Counted from the stretch's first letter, positions 32,091 through 40,834 are shown. The stretch is DNA of 64,000 bases from CALABS01 sp050260775 (GCA_050260775.1 JBLNCP010000039.1:62001-126000); one strand, 5' to 3'. Made by a program: numbers and translations. Notes: generated by a model from the letters alone, not told the origin.

Positions 32091-33254
32091 ATGAAGACCA
32101 TGTCCGACCGTGACGACCGCCTGTCGGTGGCGGTCCTGACGGCGATCGACGAGGTTGACGCCGCCTCGTGGGACGCGTGCGCCGATTCCGCCAATCCCTT
32201 CGTCGCCCATGCCTTCCTCGCGGCGCTGGAACGGTCGGGCTCGGCCACGGCCGAGACCGGCTGGCTTCCCCGGCATTTGGTGGCGCGCGACGGCACGGGC
32301 AAGGTGGTCGCATGCGCCCCACTCTACCTCAAGACCCATTCCTACGGCGAATACGTCTTCGACTGGGGCTGGGCCGAGGCCTACGCCCGGGCCGGAGGGC
32401 GCTATTACCCCAAGCTGCAGTGCGCCATCCCCTTCACCCCGGTCACCGGCCCCCGGCTGATGGCGGCGGATGCGCACCACCGCGCCCTTCTCGCCCTGGC
32501 GATGATCGAGGTGGCGCGCACGCACAAGGCGTCGTCGGTCCATGTCACCTTCGCCGGCGACGACGACGCCGCCGTCCTCGACGAGGCGGGGTACATGCGG
32601 CGGCTGGGGTTCCAGTACCATTGGGAAAACCACGGCTACCGGACCTTCGAGGACTTCCTCGCCAGCCTGGCGTCGCGCCGGCGCAAGCAGATCCGCAAGG
32701 AGCGCGAGGCGGTGACCGGCCAGGGCATCGACATCTCGACCCTGGTGGGCGCCGATGTGAAGGCGCGCCATTGGGACGCCTTCCACCGCTTCTATTCCCA
32801 GGTCGTCGACCGCAAGTGGGGCGCAGCCTACCTGAACCGCGCCTTCTTCGAGGAACTCTCCGCCTCTCGCCTCGCCGACCAGGTGGTGCTGGTGTGGGCG
32901 GAGGACGACGGCCGCCCGCTGGCCGCCGCCTTCAACATGGTGGGCGGCGACACCCTGTTCGGCCGCACCTGGGGCGCGCGGCGCGAGGTGCCGTTCCTGC
33001 ATTTCGAGGCCTGCTTCTATCGCGCCCTCGATTTCGCCATCGCCCACGGCCTGTCCCGGGTGGAAGCCGGCGCCCAGGGCGAGCACAAGCTGGGACGCGG
33101 CTATCTGCCGACGCCTACCCACTCGGCGCACTGGATCGCCGATCCGGCGCTGGCGCAAGCGGTGGCGCGCTTCCTCGCCCATGAGCGCCGCGACATCGCC
33201 GAGGAGATGGCGGCCCAGGCCGACCAGGGACCCTACCGCCGGCCGGACGCCTAG
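32091..33254 (+). CDS. FemAB/GNAT-like acyltransferase (DUF482 family)
   Basis: 387 residues from the ATG at 32091 (SD AAGGA). It matches the PF04339 peptidoglycan-synthesis-like GNAT family: SANPFVAHAFLAALERSGSA, EYVFDWGWAEAYARAGGRYY, PKLQCAIPFTPVTGPRL, FLASLASRRRKQIRKERE, VEAGAQGEHKLGRGYLPT. Related Fem proteins add amino acids to lipid II or lipids, but members of this group have no settled substrate. Cytoplasmic. Confidence 0.85.
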   Translation: MKTMSDRDDRLSVAVLTAIDEVDAASWDACADSANPFVAHAFLAALERSGSATAETGWLPRHLVARDGTGKVVACAPLYLKTHSYGEYVFDWGWAEAYARAGGRYYPKLQCAIPFTPVTGPRLMAADAHHRALLALAMIEVARTHKASSVHVTFAGDDDAAVLDEAGYMRRLGFQYHWENHGYRTFEDFLASLASRRRKQIRKEREAVTGQGIDISTLVGADVKARHWDAFHRFYSQVVDRKWGAAYLNRAFFEELSASRLADQVVLVWAEDDGRPLAAAFNMVGGDTLFGRTWGARREVPFLHFEACFYRALDFAIAHGLSRVEAGAQGEHKLGRGYLPTPTHSAHWIADPALAQAVARFLAHERRDIAEEMAAQADQGPYRRPDA

Positions 33255-33318
33255 CGGCCGACATGGCTTTTTGCGCGGTCCGGGAGTATGATGGTGCCAT
33301 CCATCATGGGGGCTCGCC

Positions 33319-33924
33319 ATGGACGGACTGCAGCAGATCTCCTTGCTGCTGATCGAGCCGCACCAATTGCTGCGGCGGATCATGCGCGACATCCTGCGCG
33401 ATATCGGCATCGGCAGCGTCACTACCGTGCCGACGGTCCACCAGGCCGTCGACATCCTCCCCATCACCCGCTTCGACGCGGTGTTCGTCGACTGGTCCTC
33501 GGCGACCGACGCACTGACGTTCCTGAACGCGGTGCGCCGCCCCGACGGGCCGGCGCCCTTCCTGCCCGTGATCGTCCTCAGCTCCTTTGCCGACGGCGAG
33601 CACGTGCGCCACGCGCGCGATGCCGGCGCCACCGACTACCTGCTGAAGCCGTTCTCGCCCGCCACGGTCATGGCGCGGGTCAACGCCCTGATGGCCGATC
33701 GCCGCCCCTTCGTCGCCGGCGGATCGTTCTTCGGTCCCGACCGCCGCCACCACGCAAACGGTTGGCAAGGGCCTGAACGGCGGCGCGGCAGTTCCTATGT
33801 GGAGAGGCGAACGAGAAACTTGCCGGTTCCTGGGATCGAGCGTCGTCGGCGGGGGATCGGCCCCGCCTTCAAGGCCCTCACCGCTTTCGCTTCCATGGGC
33901 GAAGGAACGGCCACCCGCCACTGA
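33319..33924 (+). CDS. Response regulator receiver with Arg-rich C-terminal tail
   Basis: 201 residues. Receiver at about 8-128: LLIEPHQLLRRIMRDIL, phospho-Asp in AVFVDWSS, Ser in VIVLSSFAD, Lys in DYLLKPFSP. No DNA-binding domain; a 70-residue tail carries repeated D/E-R-R units (FFGPDRRHH, GPERRRG, VERRTRN, GIERRRRG). The same layout occurs in the next gene, so the two are tandem paralogues 23 bases apart. The tail's role is unknown; it could bind nucleic acid, membrane or a protein partner. Confidence 0.88.
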   Translation: MDGLQQISLLLIEPHQLLRRIMRDILRDIGIGSVTTVPTVHQAVDILPITRFDAVFVDWSSATDALTFLNAVRRPDGPAPFLPVIVLSSFADGEHVRHARDAGATDYLLKPFSPATVMARVNALMADRRPFVAGGSFFGPDRRHHANGWQGPERRRGSSYVERRTRNLPVPGIERRRRGIGPAFKALTAFASMGEGTATRH

Positions 33925-33947
33925 CGGCGGTGACAGGAGGGGACTGC

Positions 33948-34568
33948 ATGGCCTTCGTGATCCCACCCCCGGGACCCACCGGCAAGGATTACCGGGGATG
34001 CCGCGCCTTGGTGGTCGATTCCCATCGCGCCAACCGGCGCCTTCTCAGCCAGATGCTTGAACGGGAGGGGCTCGGCCGCGTGGCGGGAGCGAGTTCCCCG
34101 GCCGAGGGGCTCGGGCGCGTGGCCGACGAGCCGTTCAACCTGATGTTCCTGGACTGGTCGCAGGACCTCGACGCGGTTTCCGTCCTCGCCACCTTGCGCG
34201 CGCTCACCAATCCCAACCGCATGCTGCCGGTGGTGGTCACCACCGGCTTCACGGAACGCCGCCACCTGCTGCGCGTCATCAACGCCGGCGCCAACGAATT
34301 CATTCCGAAGCCCTACACCGCCGCCATGGTGGCCAGCCGCCTGCACGCCCTCGTGCACCAGCCGCGCGTGTTCATCCGCAGCGACAGCTATTTCGGGCCC
34401 GACCGCCGCCGGTGGCGCGACGCCGTCGACCCGGCCGAGGACCGGCGGACCCACCAGAACTGGTGCGGCGCCGACCGCCGCCGCGACGATGTGGGCCCGC
34501 CCGGCCCCGAGCGGCGCCAGGACCGTCCGGGCTACGTTCCCTCCGAGCGCCGGGGCTCGGCGCGCTAG
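33948..34568 (+). CDS. Response regulator receiver with Arg-rich tail (tandem paralogue)
   Basis: 206 residues from the ATG at 33948 with SD AGGAGGGG. Receiver: ALVVDSHRANRRLLSQML, phospho-Asp in LMFLDWSQD, Thr in VVVTTGFTE, Lys in EFIPKPYTA. The tail again has SYFGPDRRRWR, AEDRRTH, GADRRRDD, GPERRQD and SERRGS. As in its neighbour, Trp follows the phospho-Asp. The 3' end overlaps the convergent TSUP gene by four bases. The partner kinase is not in the immediate neighbourhood. Confidence 0.88.
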   Translation: MAFVIPPPGPTGKDYRGCRALVVDSHRANRRLLSQMLEREGLGRVAGASSPAEGLGRVADEPFNLMFLDWSQDLDAVSVLATLRALTNPNRMLPVVVTTGFTERRHLLRVINAGANEFIPKPYTAAMVASRLHALVHQPRVFIRSDSYFGPDRRRWRDAVDPAEDRRTHQNWCGADRRRDDVGPPGPERRQDRPGYVPSERRGSAR

Positions 34569-35389
34569 GTCAGGATGCTCCAGAACATCCGCAGCGAGGT
34601 GAAGCCGAGGAAGGCGGCGAACACGCGGCGCAGCACGGTGGTGTTGAGGCGGTGCGCCAGCCGCGCCCCCCACGGGGCCATCAGCATCGAGGTGGGGGCG
34701 ATCAACGCCAGACCGGGCAGGTTGACGAAGCCCAGGCTGCCCGGCGGCAGGTTGGCGGCGCCCCAGCCGCCGACGATGAAGCCCAGGGTGCCGGGAATGC
34801 CGATCATGAAGCCCATCGCCGCCGCGGTTCCCACCGCCCGGTGGACCGGATAGCCGTGCATGGTCATCACCGGCACGGTCATGGTGCCGCCACCGATGCC
34901 CATCATGGCCGACAGCGCCCCGATGGCGCCGCCGATGGCCACCCGCTTGCCGCCCTTGGGCAGCGCCTTGCCGAGCGTCCAATGGGGATTGCCGAAGGCG
35001 ATCTGGGCGGCGACCACCAGGGCGACGGTGGCGAAGACGCCGGTCAGCACCGGCCCCTTGACCCAGGCGGCGACGGCCGAGCCGACCAGCACCCCGCCGA
35101 TCACCACCGGGCCCCATCCCTTGATGAAGTCGGCATCCACCGTCCCGCGCTTCCAGTGCGCCGAGGCCGACGACCAGGCGGTGGCGACGATGGTCGCCAG
35201 CGAGGTGCCCACCGCCACCTGCATGCGCACCATTTCGTCGACGCCCAGGTGGGTGAAGAGATGGAACAGCACCGGCACCACGACGATGCCGCCGCCCACC
35301 CCCAGCAGGCCGGCGATGACGCCGGCGACGGCCCCCGCGGCGAGCAGCAGCGCGGCGAAGGGGGCGAGTTGGAGAAGCTCGGAAGTCAT
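34565..35389 (-). CDS. TSUP-family (TauE/SafE) permease
   Basis: 274 residues with about eight membrane helices and the family's internal repeat: AGAVAGVIAGLLGVGGGIVV near the N-terminus and IGALSAMMGIGGGTMTVPVM in the middle. TauE/SafE proteins export sulfite, sulfoacetate or other small organic acids; which one cannot be told here. Monocistronic, convergent with the second receiver gene and divergent from the 35454 gene. Confidence 0.9.
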   Translation of the reverse strand: MTSELLQLAPFAALLLAAGAVAGVIAGLLGVGGGIVVVPVLFHLFTHLGVDEMVRMQVAVGTSLATIVATAWSSASAHWKRGTVDADFIKGWGPVVIGGVLVGSAVAAWVKGPVLTGVFATVALVVAAQIAFGNPHWTLGKALPKGGKRVAIGGAIGALSAMMGIGGGTMTVPVMTMHGYPVHRAVGTAAAMGFMIGIPGTLGFIVGGWGAANLPPGSLGFVNLPGLALIAPTSMLMAPWGARLAHRLNTTVLRRVFAAFLGFTSLRMFWSILT

Positions 35390-35453
35390 GGCCGCCTAGA
35401 CAGCACAGGGGGCACGGGAATACAAGCGGGTAGCCATTCTTGGGGGACATGAC

Positions 35454-35954
35454 ATGCCCGCAACCGACGGGCCTACGCCGGAACAGCAAGCCGACTACCT
35501 GGTGCGCAAGCTGGAACAGACCATCCGCGACAACCGCACGGTACGCGGCATGTCGTTCCGCACCTGGCAGGCCATCGCCCGCGACGAGATCGCCAACGCG
35601 ATCCGGTCCGCCGAACGCCGCCATGTCCGCCACGACCGCACCGTCGGACGCCTGATCCTGGTGGCGTCCTCGGCGCTGGTGACCATCGGCTTCTGGGGCG
35701 CGGTGGTCGCCGTCGACCGCGCCTGGGGCGGCCCGGCGGCGCTGGCCTCGCTGGCCGCCGGCCTTGCCCTGGCGGTGGTCGGCGCCAATTGGGGCATCGA
35801 GCGGGCGATGGGCAACTGGTCGAAGACCAAGCGCGAGGAGCGCCTCGCCCACATCGAGGATCTCGACCGCCGCATCAAGCGCATGGAAACCGATTTGAAG
35901 AAGAAGCACGACCGCCTCAAGGAACGGATGGAAGAGGATTTCGGGCCGCTATGA
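35454..35954 (+). CDS. Small two-helix membrane protein with C-terminal coiled coil
   Basis: 166 residues, family not recognised. Hydrophilic N-terminus (about 1-62), two membrane helices (LILVASSALVTIGFWGAVVA and AALASLAAGLALAVVGANW), then a charged helical tail (IEDLDRRIKRMETDLKKKHD) that should form a coiled coil. SD GGGGGA. It is followed after 40 bases by the alpha/beta hydrolase gene on the same strand, so the two may be co-transcribed. Confidence 0.75.
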   Translation: MPATDGPTPEQQADYLVRKLEQTIRDNRTVRGMSFRTWQAIARDEIANAIRSAERRHVRHDRTVGRLILVASSALVTIGFWGAVVAVDRAWGGPAALASLAAGLALAVVGANWGIERAMGNWSKTKREERLAHIEDLDRRIKRMETDLKKKHDRLKERMEEDFGPL

Positions 35955-35994
35955 GGGGCCAAAGGTCATCGCGGGCGGATCAAAGCGTCAGGAC

Positions 35995-37098
35995 ATGAAG
36001 CGTTTCGTCCTCATACCCGCCCTCCTCCTCGCCGCGGCGCTCGCCGCCCTTGCCGTCCCGCCGTGGCATGCGGGCGAGGCGTTGCTGGTGCTGGCCGACC
36101 TCGGGGCGGGGAATGGTCCCAGCCTGCTCAAGACCGTGGCCCCGCCGCCCGAGCGCCGGCCGGTGAGCTTCGGCGGCCGCCACGGCGACCTTTATCTGCC
36201 GGGCGACAAGGCCGGCGCCGCCATCGTGCTGGTGCCGGGCGCGGCCAAGACCGGCAAGGACGATCCCCGCCTGGTGGCACTCGCCAACACGCTGGCGCGG
36301 GCCCGCTTCCTGGTGCTGGTTCCCGACATCCCGTCGCTGCGGGCGCTGGAGGTTTCGGCCTCGGACCGCGAGCCCATCCTGGAGGCGGTGCGCTGGCTGG
36401 CCAGCGAACGCCATCCGCCGTCCATCGGCGTCGCCGCCATCTCCTACGCCGCCGCACCGGCGGTGCTGGCGGCGCTGGCCGAACCCCGCGTCGACTTCGT
36501 GGTCGCCGTCGGCGGCGCCTACGACCTGACCCAGGTGGTGACCTTCTTCGTCACCGGCCATTACCGCGAGGAGCCCGGCCAGCCCTGGCGGACCATGGCG
36601 CCCAACGCCTATGGCAAGTGGGTGTTCATCCAGTCCAACGCCGCGCGCATGGACGATTCGGGCGACCGCGCCCTGCTGGCCGCCATCGCCCAGCGCAAGA
36701 TGGCCGACCTCGCGGCCCCGATCGACGACCTGAGGGCCCGGCTGTCGCCGCAGGGACGCGCGGTGATGGCGCTGCTCGACACCACCGATCCGGAACAGGT
36801 GCCCGTCCGCATCGCGGCGCTGCCGCCCAAGATCAAGGGTGAGCTCAAGGCGCTCGACCTGGCGTCCCACGACCTTTCCGCCCTCAAGGCGCGCCTGCTG
36901 CTGATCCACGGCCGCGACGACCGCATCATCCCGTGGACGGAAAGCGCGGCGCTGGCGCGGGCGGCGCCGCGGGCCAGCCTGGTCCTGCTCGACAACCTGT
37001 CCCATGCCGACCTCAAGGCCGGCGGCGTGGCCGACGGTGTGGCGCTGTGGCGGGCGGTGGTGGCGCTGCTGGAGGAGCGGGACCGCGCCGGCCAATGA
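35995..37098 (+). CDS. Exported alpha/beta-hydrolase-like protein
   Basis: 367 residues. Signal peptide or N-terminal anchor (FVLIPALLLAAALAALAV). Alpha/beta fold: strand-turn GAAIVLVPGAAKTG, nucleophile elbow GVAAISYAAAPAV (A-x-S-x-A rather than G-x-S-x-G), acid LLIHGRDDRIIPW and His in LDNLSHADLK. Dienelactone-hydrolase-like or membrane lipid esterase; substrate unknown. Its 3' end is followed directly by the rpsD promoter. Confidence 0.8.
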   Translation: MKRFVLIPALLLAAALAALAVPPWHAGEALLVLADLGAGNGPSLLKTVAPPPERRPVSFGGRHGDLYLPGDKAGAAIVLVPGAAKTGKDDPRLVALANTLARARFLVLVPDIPSLRALEVSASDREPILEAVRWLASERHPPSIGVAAISYAAAPAVLAALAEPRVDFVVAVGGAYDLTQVVTFFVTGHYREEPGQPWRTMAPNAYGKWVFIQSNAARMDDSGDRALLAAIAQRKMADLAAPIDDLRARLSPQGRAVMALLDTTDPEQVPVRIAALPPKIKGELKALDLASHDLSALKARLLLIHGRDDRIIPWTESAALARAAPRASLVLLDNLSHADLKAGGVADGVALWRAVVALLEERDRAGQ

Positions 37099-37108
37099 GG
37101 CTCCGGGG

Positions 37109-37137
37109 TTGACTCCGGCTCGCGCTAGCGTTTAAAA
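37109..37137 (+). promoter_or_regulatory. Sigma-70-type promoter of rpsD
   Basis: TTGACT (37109-37114), 17-base spacer, TTAAAA (37132-37137). The predicted start near 37144 gives a leader of about 115 bases before the rpsD ATG. Confidence 0.65.
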
Positions 37138-37153
37138 GCTCCCCTTCATTCCC

Positions 37154-37200
37154 GAGAACGTGGGTGACGTGTGTGTTCTCCCCGCCCCCGGCTAGCCGGG
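37154..37200 (+). promoter_or_regulatory. Structured rpsD leader (two hairpins)
   Basis: First hairpin GAGAAC (37154-37159) with GTTCTC (37175-37180); second a perfect 14-base palindrome CCCGGCTAGCCGGG (37187-37200). S4 represses its own operon translation in enterobacteria through a leader structure; a similar role here is inference. Confidence 0.45.
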
Positions 37201-37258
37201 ACCAGGCCTATCGGGACAAACCAACCGGCTTGATCCGGGACAGATTTGAGGACTTGAG

Positions 37259-37876
37259 ATGACCAAGCGCGCTGAATCCAAATTCAAGATCAATCGCCGT
37301 CTGGGCGTGAACCTGTGGGGCCGCGGCAAGAGCCCGCTGTCCCGCGGCAAGGAGAACCCCCCCGGCCAGCACGGCGCCCGCCGCAAGAAGCCTTCCGACT
37401 TCGGCACCCAGCTGATGGCGAAGCAGAAGCTGAAGGGCTACTACGGCAACATCAGCGAGAAGCAGTTCCGCAAGCTCTATGACGAGGCCGTGCGCCGTCG
37501 CGGCGACACCTCGGAGAACCTGGTCGAGCTGCTGGAGCGCCGCCTGGACGCCGTCGTCTACCGCGCCAAGTTCGCGGTGTCGCCGTTCCAGGCCCGTCAG
37601 ATCGTCAACCACGGCCACATCCAGGTCAACGGCAAGCGCGTCAACATCGCCTCCTACCAGGTGAAGGACGGCGACGTCGTCAGCATCAAGGCCAAGTCCA
37701 AGGACCTGGCCATCGTCCTCGAGTCGGTCGCCAGCCCCGAGCGCGACGTCCCCGACTACATCGAGATCGACCACAAGGACATGAAGGCGAAGTTCATCCG
37801 CGCCCCCAAGCTGGCCGACGTGCCCTACCCGGTGCAGATGGAGCCGAACCTGGTCATCGAATTCTATTCGCGCTAA
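37259..37876 (+). CDS. rpsD: 30S ribosomal protein S4
   Basis: 205 residues, normal length. N-terminal RAESKFKINRRLGVNLWGRG, then an S4 RNA-binding domain (ENLVELLERRLDAVVYRAKF, ARQIVNHGHIQVNGKRVNI). A primary 16S rRNA-binding protein and fidelity factor. It lacks the zinc-finger cysteines, so it is the C- form. Monocistronic, with promoter, leader and terminator, as usual for alphaproteobacteria, where rpsD is separate from rpoA. Confidence 0.98.
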   Translation: MTKRAESKFKINRRLGVNLWGRGKSPLSRGKENPPGQHGARRKKPSDFGTQLMAKQKLKGYYGNISEKQFRKLYDEAVRRRGDTSENLVELLERRLDAVVYRAKFAVSPFQARQIVNHGHIQVNGKRVNIASYQVKDGDVVSIKAKSKDLAIVLESVASPERDVPDYIEIDHKDMKAKFIRAPKLADVPYPVQMEPNLVIEFYSR

Positions 37877-37900
37877 TCACAGCTGCGGATATCGTTTCCG

Positions 37901-37933
37901 GAAAGGCCCTGGCAGCGATGCCAGGGCCTTTTC
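37901..37933 (+). terminator. rpsD terminator
   Basis: Stem AAGGCCCTGGCA/TGCCAGGGCCTT around 37903-37930 with a short loop, running into TTTTCG. Confidence 0.8.
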
Positions 37934-38050
37934 GCTGCCCGGCCACCGGCTCTCCGCCATTTGGATATGGTCATAATACGGAAGTGTTCTTGCCAGCCGA
38001 TCCCAATGAAATAGGGTGCACGTGACGCACAACCAAAGGGCGGAATGTGA

Positions 38051-39604
38051 ATGCTACTTAAACAGGCAAAGCTCGCCGCCGCGAAGCCGTCCCTGGCGCA
38101 GTTGAGCGCGGTAGCCCTGCTTGGTCTGTTTCTAATCTGCACCACCGTCTGGCTTTGGGGCACTGCCAACATTCCCGGTCCAGAAATGCCGATGTTCGTC
38201 GGCGTCTACCAGACGGCGGTTATTATTGGCGATCTTTTGACCGCCGTCCTCATCGTCAATCATTTCATCGACACCCGCTCGGCCGGTACGCTGATCCTCG
38301 CCTGCGGCTATCTCTTGACGTCGATGCTCGCCGCCGTTCAGTTGGCCAGCTTTCCCAACGTGTTCGCCCCGTCCGGCATCATCGGCGGCGACCACCAGAC
38401 GCCGCCGCTGCTGTGGGCGAGCTGGCACGCGGCCTTCCCCATCAGTGCCCTGGGCTTCGCGCTCGTCGGGCGCACCATCCGCATGCCGGTCCCCTGGGCC
38501 TTGGCCATCGGCGTCGCGGTCACCCTGGGCATCGCCGCCGCGATCACCGTCACCTGCACGCAGTTCACGGCCCACCTGCCGGCGATGATCGCCGATCGCG
38601 ACTTCTCGCCGTTCTTTTTGGGGCGGGTTTATCCGGCGCTGACGGGGCTGTGCCTGGCGGCCATCGCCGCCTTGGCGCTGTCCCGGCGCACCCATTCGGT
38701 CCTTACCCTGTACCTGGCGCTGGCGCTGCTCGCCTTCATGCTGGACGTGGTCAACAACTGGCATTCCGGCGCGCGCTACGCGCTCGGCTGGTACCTCGGC
38801 CGCGCCAACAGCTTCCTGGCCAGCGTCCTGCTGTGCTGCCTGTTCATCATCGAGAATGCCCGCCTGGTCCGTTACGCCAACCAGGCCGCCAGCACGCTGC
38901 GGTCCCTCAACGCCGCCCTGGTGGCGGCGAACTCGGCCAAGTCGCGATTCTTCGCCGCCGCCAGCCACGACCTGCGCCAGCCCTTCCAGGCCATGCGCCT
39001 GTTCTACACCGTGCTCGAAGCCCAGAGCACGCCATCGCCCGCGCTGGCGCGCCTAGGGCTGGCGATGCACTCGGCCGAGACGCTGCTCAACGAACTGCTC
39101 GACGTGGCGAAGCTGGAGGCGGGCGAACTCCGGGTGACCAGGGAGACGGTGGATCTCGGTGTCGTCATCGCCGAGATCACCGCCGAGATGACGATCGTCG
39201 CCGCCCAGAAGGGGCTGGCGATCCGCTCGCGGGCGGCTCCGACCGCGGTCGAGACCGACCGCGTCCTGCTCAAGCGTATCCTGTTCAATCTCATCAGCAA
39301 CGCCATCCGCTACACCGCCCGCGGCGGAATCCTGGTGGGGCTCAGGAAGCGGGGGGGAATGACGGTGATCGAGGTGTGGGATACCGGCATCGGTATCGCG
39401 CCCGCCGATGCGGACCGCGTGTTCGAGGAATTCTACCAGGTGGAAAACCCCAGCCGTGACCGGTCGCAGGGGCTGGGCCTCGGCCTGTCCATCGTCAAGC
39501 GCCTGAGCGACGTGCTCGGCTGCGAGGTGACGATGGCGTCGCGCCCCGGGACGGGAACCGTATTCCGCGTCGCCATCCCGCAAGAACGCCTGGCCGCCGC
39601 GTGA
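38051..39604 (+). CDS. Membrane histidine kinase with MASE4-like sensor
   Basis: 517 residues. An N-terminal region of about 275 residues has some eight membrane helices and resembles the MASE4 sensor domain (LWASWHAAFPISALGFALVG, FFLGRVYPALTGLCLAAIAA). HisKA follows with the phospho-His in AAASHDLRQPFQAM (about residue 305), then HATPase_c with ILFNLISNAIRYT, DTGIGIAP and GLGLGLSIVKRL. No receiver domain and no adjacent response regulator, so an orphan kinase. The signal is unknown; MASE4 is presumed to sense something in or near the membrane. Confidence 0.9.
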   Translation: MLLKQAKLAAAKPSLAQLSAVALLGLFLICTTVWLWGTANIPGPEMPMFVGVYQTAVIIGDLLTAVLIVNHFIDTRSAGTLILACGYLLTSMLAAVQLASFPNVFAPSGIIGGDHQTPPLLWASWHAAFPISALGFALVGRTIRMPVPWALAIGVAVTLGIAAAITVTCTQFTAHLPAMIADRDFSPFFLGRVYPALTGLCLAAIAALALSRRTHSVLTLYLALALLAFMLDVVNNWHSGARYALGWYLGRANSFLASVLLCCLFIIENARLVRYANQAASTLRSLNAALVAANSAKSRFFAAASHDLRQPFQAMRLFYTVLEAQSTPSPALARLGLAMHSAETLLNELLDVAKLEAGELRVTRETVDLGVVIAEITAEMTIVAAQKGLAIRSRAAPTAVETDRVLLKRILFNLISNAIRYTARGGILVGLRKRGGMTVIEVWDTGIGIAPADADRVFEEFYQVENPSRDRSQGLGLGLSIVKRLSDVLGCEVTMASRPGTGTVFRVAIPQERLAAA

Positions 39605-39742
39605 CCGCCGACAGGCGTACAAGGCAGCCAACATGCCCGCCCCCACTATTGCGCATGGTTACCCCGAAGGTTAAGTATCGCCAGCGCCTCCTCAATCGGC
39701 GATAATAGCTGAGGCGGATTGGAAACCCGCGAGGGGGGTAAC

Positions 39743-40519
39743 ATGGGCCCGTCGGAACTGGACGATCCCAAGGGCGAGGAGAGCGCCGCGGCCACCGGTG
39801 ACCGGGCTGCGCTCGAGGCGATGATCGCCGATTTGCGCCGCTCCAATGCCGAGCTCGAACAATTCGCCTACGTGGTGTCGCACGACCTGCGCGAACCCTT
39901 GCGCATGGTCTCCAGCTATGCCCAGCTGCTGTCGCGCCGTCTCGGCCCCGGCCTGGACGCCGACAGCGCGGAGTTCCTCCATTACATCACCGATGGCGCC
40001 CGCCGGATGGAAGGGCTGATCCAGGACGTGCTGACCTTCTCAAGGGTCGGCCGTTGCGCCATTCCGCCCAAGGCCTTTGCCAGCCGCGACGCCCTCGACT
40101 GCGTGCTCGATGACCTGCAGCACCTGATCGCCGAGACCGGTGCCCGCGTTGACATCGGGCCGATGCCGACCGTCGTCGGCGACCGCGGCCAGATTGAGCG
40201 GCTGTTCGAGAATTTGGTGGCCAACGCGCTCAAGTACCATCGCCCGGACGCCCCGCCCTGCGTCCGCATCCAAGGAGAGGAACGGCCCGATGCCTGGACG
40301 TTCTCGGTCGCCGACAACGGCATCGGCATCGACGGCGCCGACCGCGACCGGGTGTTCATGGTGTTCGAGCGCCTCCACGGCCGCGAGATCCCCGGCACCG
40401 GCCTGGGGCTGGCGATCTGCAAGAAGGTCGTCGAGCGCCACGGCGGACGCATCTGGGTGGAAAGCAAGCGGAACCAGGGTTCGACCTTCTTCTTCACCCT
40501 GGCGCGCCGGGACCCCTGA
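39743..40519 (+). CDS. Cytoplasmic histidine kinase without a sensor domain
   Basis: 258 residues from the ATG at 39743 with SD GAGGGGGG. A short coiled-coil N-terminus (ALEAMIADLRRSNAELEQFA) leads straight into HisKA (VVSHDLREPLRMV, His47) and HATPase_c (LFENLVANALKYH, DNGIGIDGAD, GTGLGLAICKKV). This core resembles the phytochrome-type kinases that pair with Rcp1-like receivers such as the one at 26774-27220; that pairing is only a suggestion. With no PAS, GAF or membrane segment it must take its input from another protein. Ends in a terminator. Confidence 0.88.
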   Translation: MGPSELDDPKGEESAAATGDRAALEAMIADLRRSNAELEQFAYVVSHDLREPLRMVSSYAQLLSRRLGPGLDADSAEFLHYITDGARRMEGLIQDVLTFSRVGRCAIPPKAFASRDALDCVLDDLQHLIAETGARVDIGPMPTVVGDRGQIERLFENLVANALKYHRPDAPPCVRIQGEERPDAWTFSVADNGIGIDGADRDRVFMVFERLHGREIPGTGLGLAICKKVVERHGGRIWVESKRNQGSTFFFTLARRDP

Positions 40520-40570
40520 GGCATCCCGAGGGGAGAACATGCCCCGGGTTGGCTCTTTTGGGGAGGTCGG

Positions 40571-40593
40571 CACCCCTCCTCGGGGTGTTTTTT
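40571..40593 (+). terminator. Terminator of the 39743 kinase gene
   Basis: CACCCC-TCCT-CGGGGTG-type hairpin (40571-40587) followed by TTTTTT. Confidence 0.8.
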
Positions 40594-40695
40594 CAGATCG
40601 TCAAACGACTTAAGGTTTGATGGCGCCTAAGGCATCCCCCCCGGGACCGCCGCCAGCGCTGGAGCAATCCATGGTGCGCCGACTTCGGACACCTC

Positions 40696-40727
40696 GGCCG
40701 CCCCGGTCCCCCGGAGCGGCCTTTTTC
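40696..40727 (+). terminator. Orphan rightward terminator-like hairpin
   Basis: GGCCGC (40696-40701), a GC-rich loop, GCGGCC (40716-40721), then TTTTTC. No ORF lies between the previous terminator (40593) and this one, so it may end a short non-coding transcript of about 100-130 bases, or be a relic. Confidence 0.4.
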
Positions 40728-40743
40728 TTTGGAAGGCCCCGGC

Positions 40744-40834
40744 GTCATCCTGAGGAACGCGCCGACGAAGGATCTTGGCGGCCCCGGGCAGACCGACGCG
40801 ACGGCACGAGATCCTTCGCTGCGCTCAGGATGAC
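40744..40834. repeat. REP-like dispersed palindromic repeat, copy C
   Basis: GTCATCCTGAGGAACGCGC, CGAAGGATCT, GC-rich centre, AGATCCTTCG, GCTCAGGATGAC. The same element as copies A and B at 18.4 kb. It sits just downstream of grxD, inside the segment proposed to be inverted. Confidence 0.8.
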
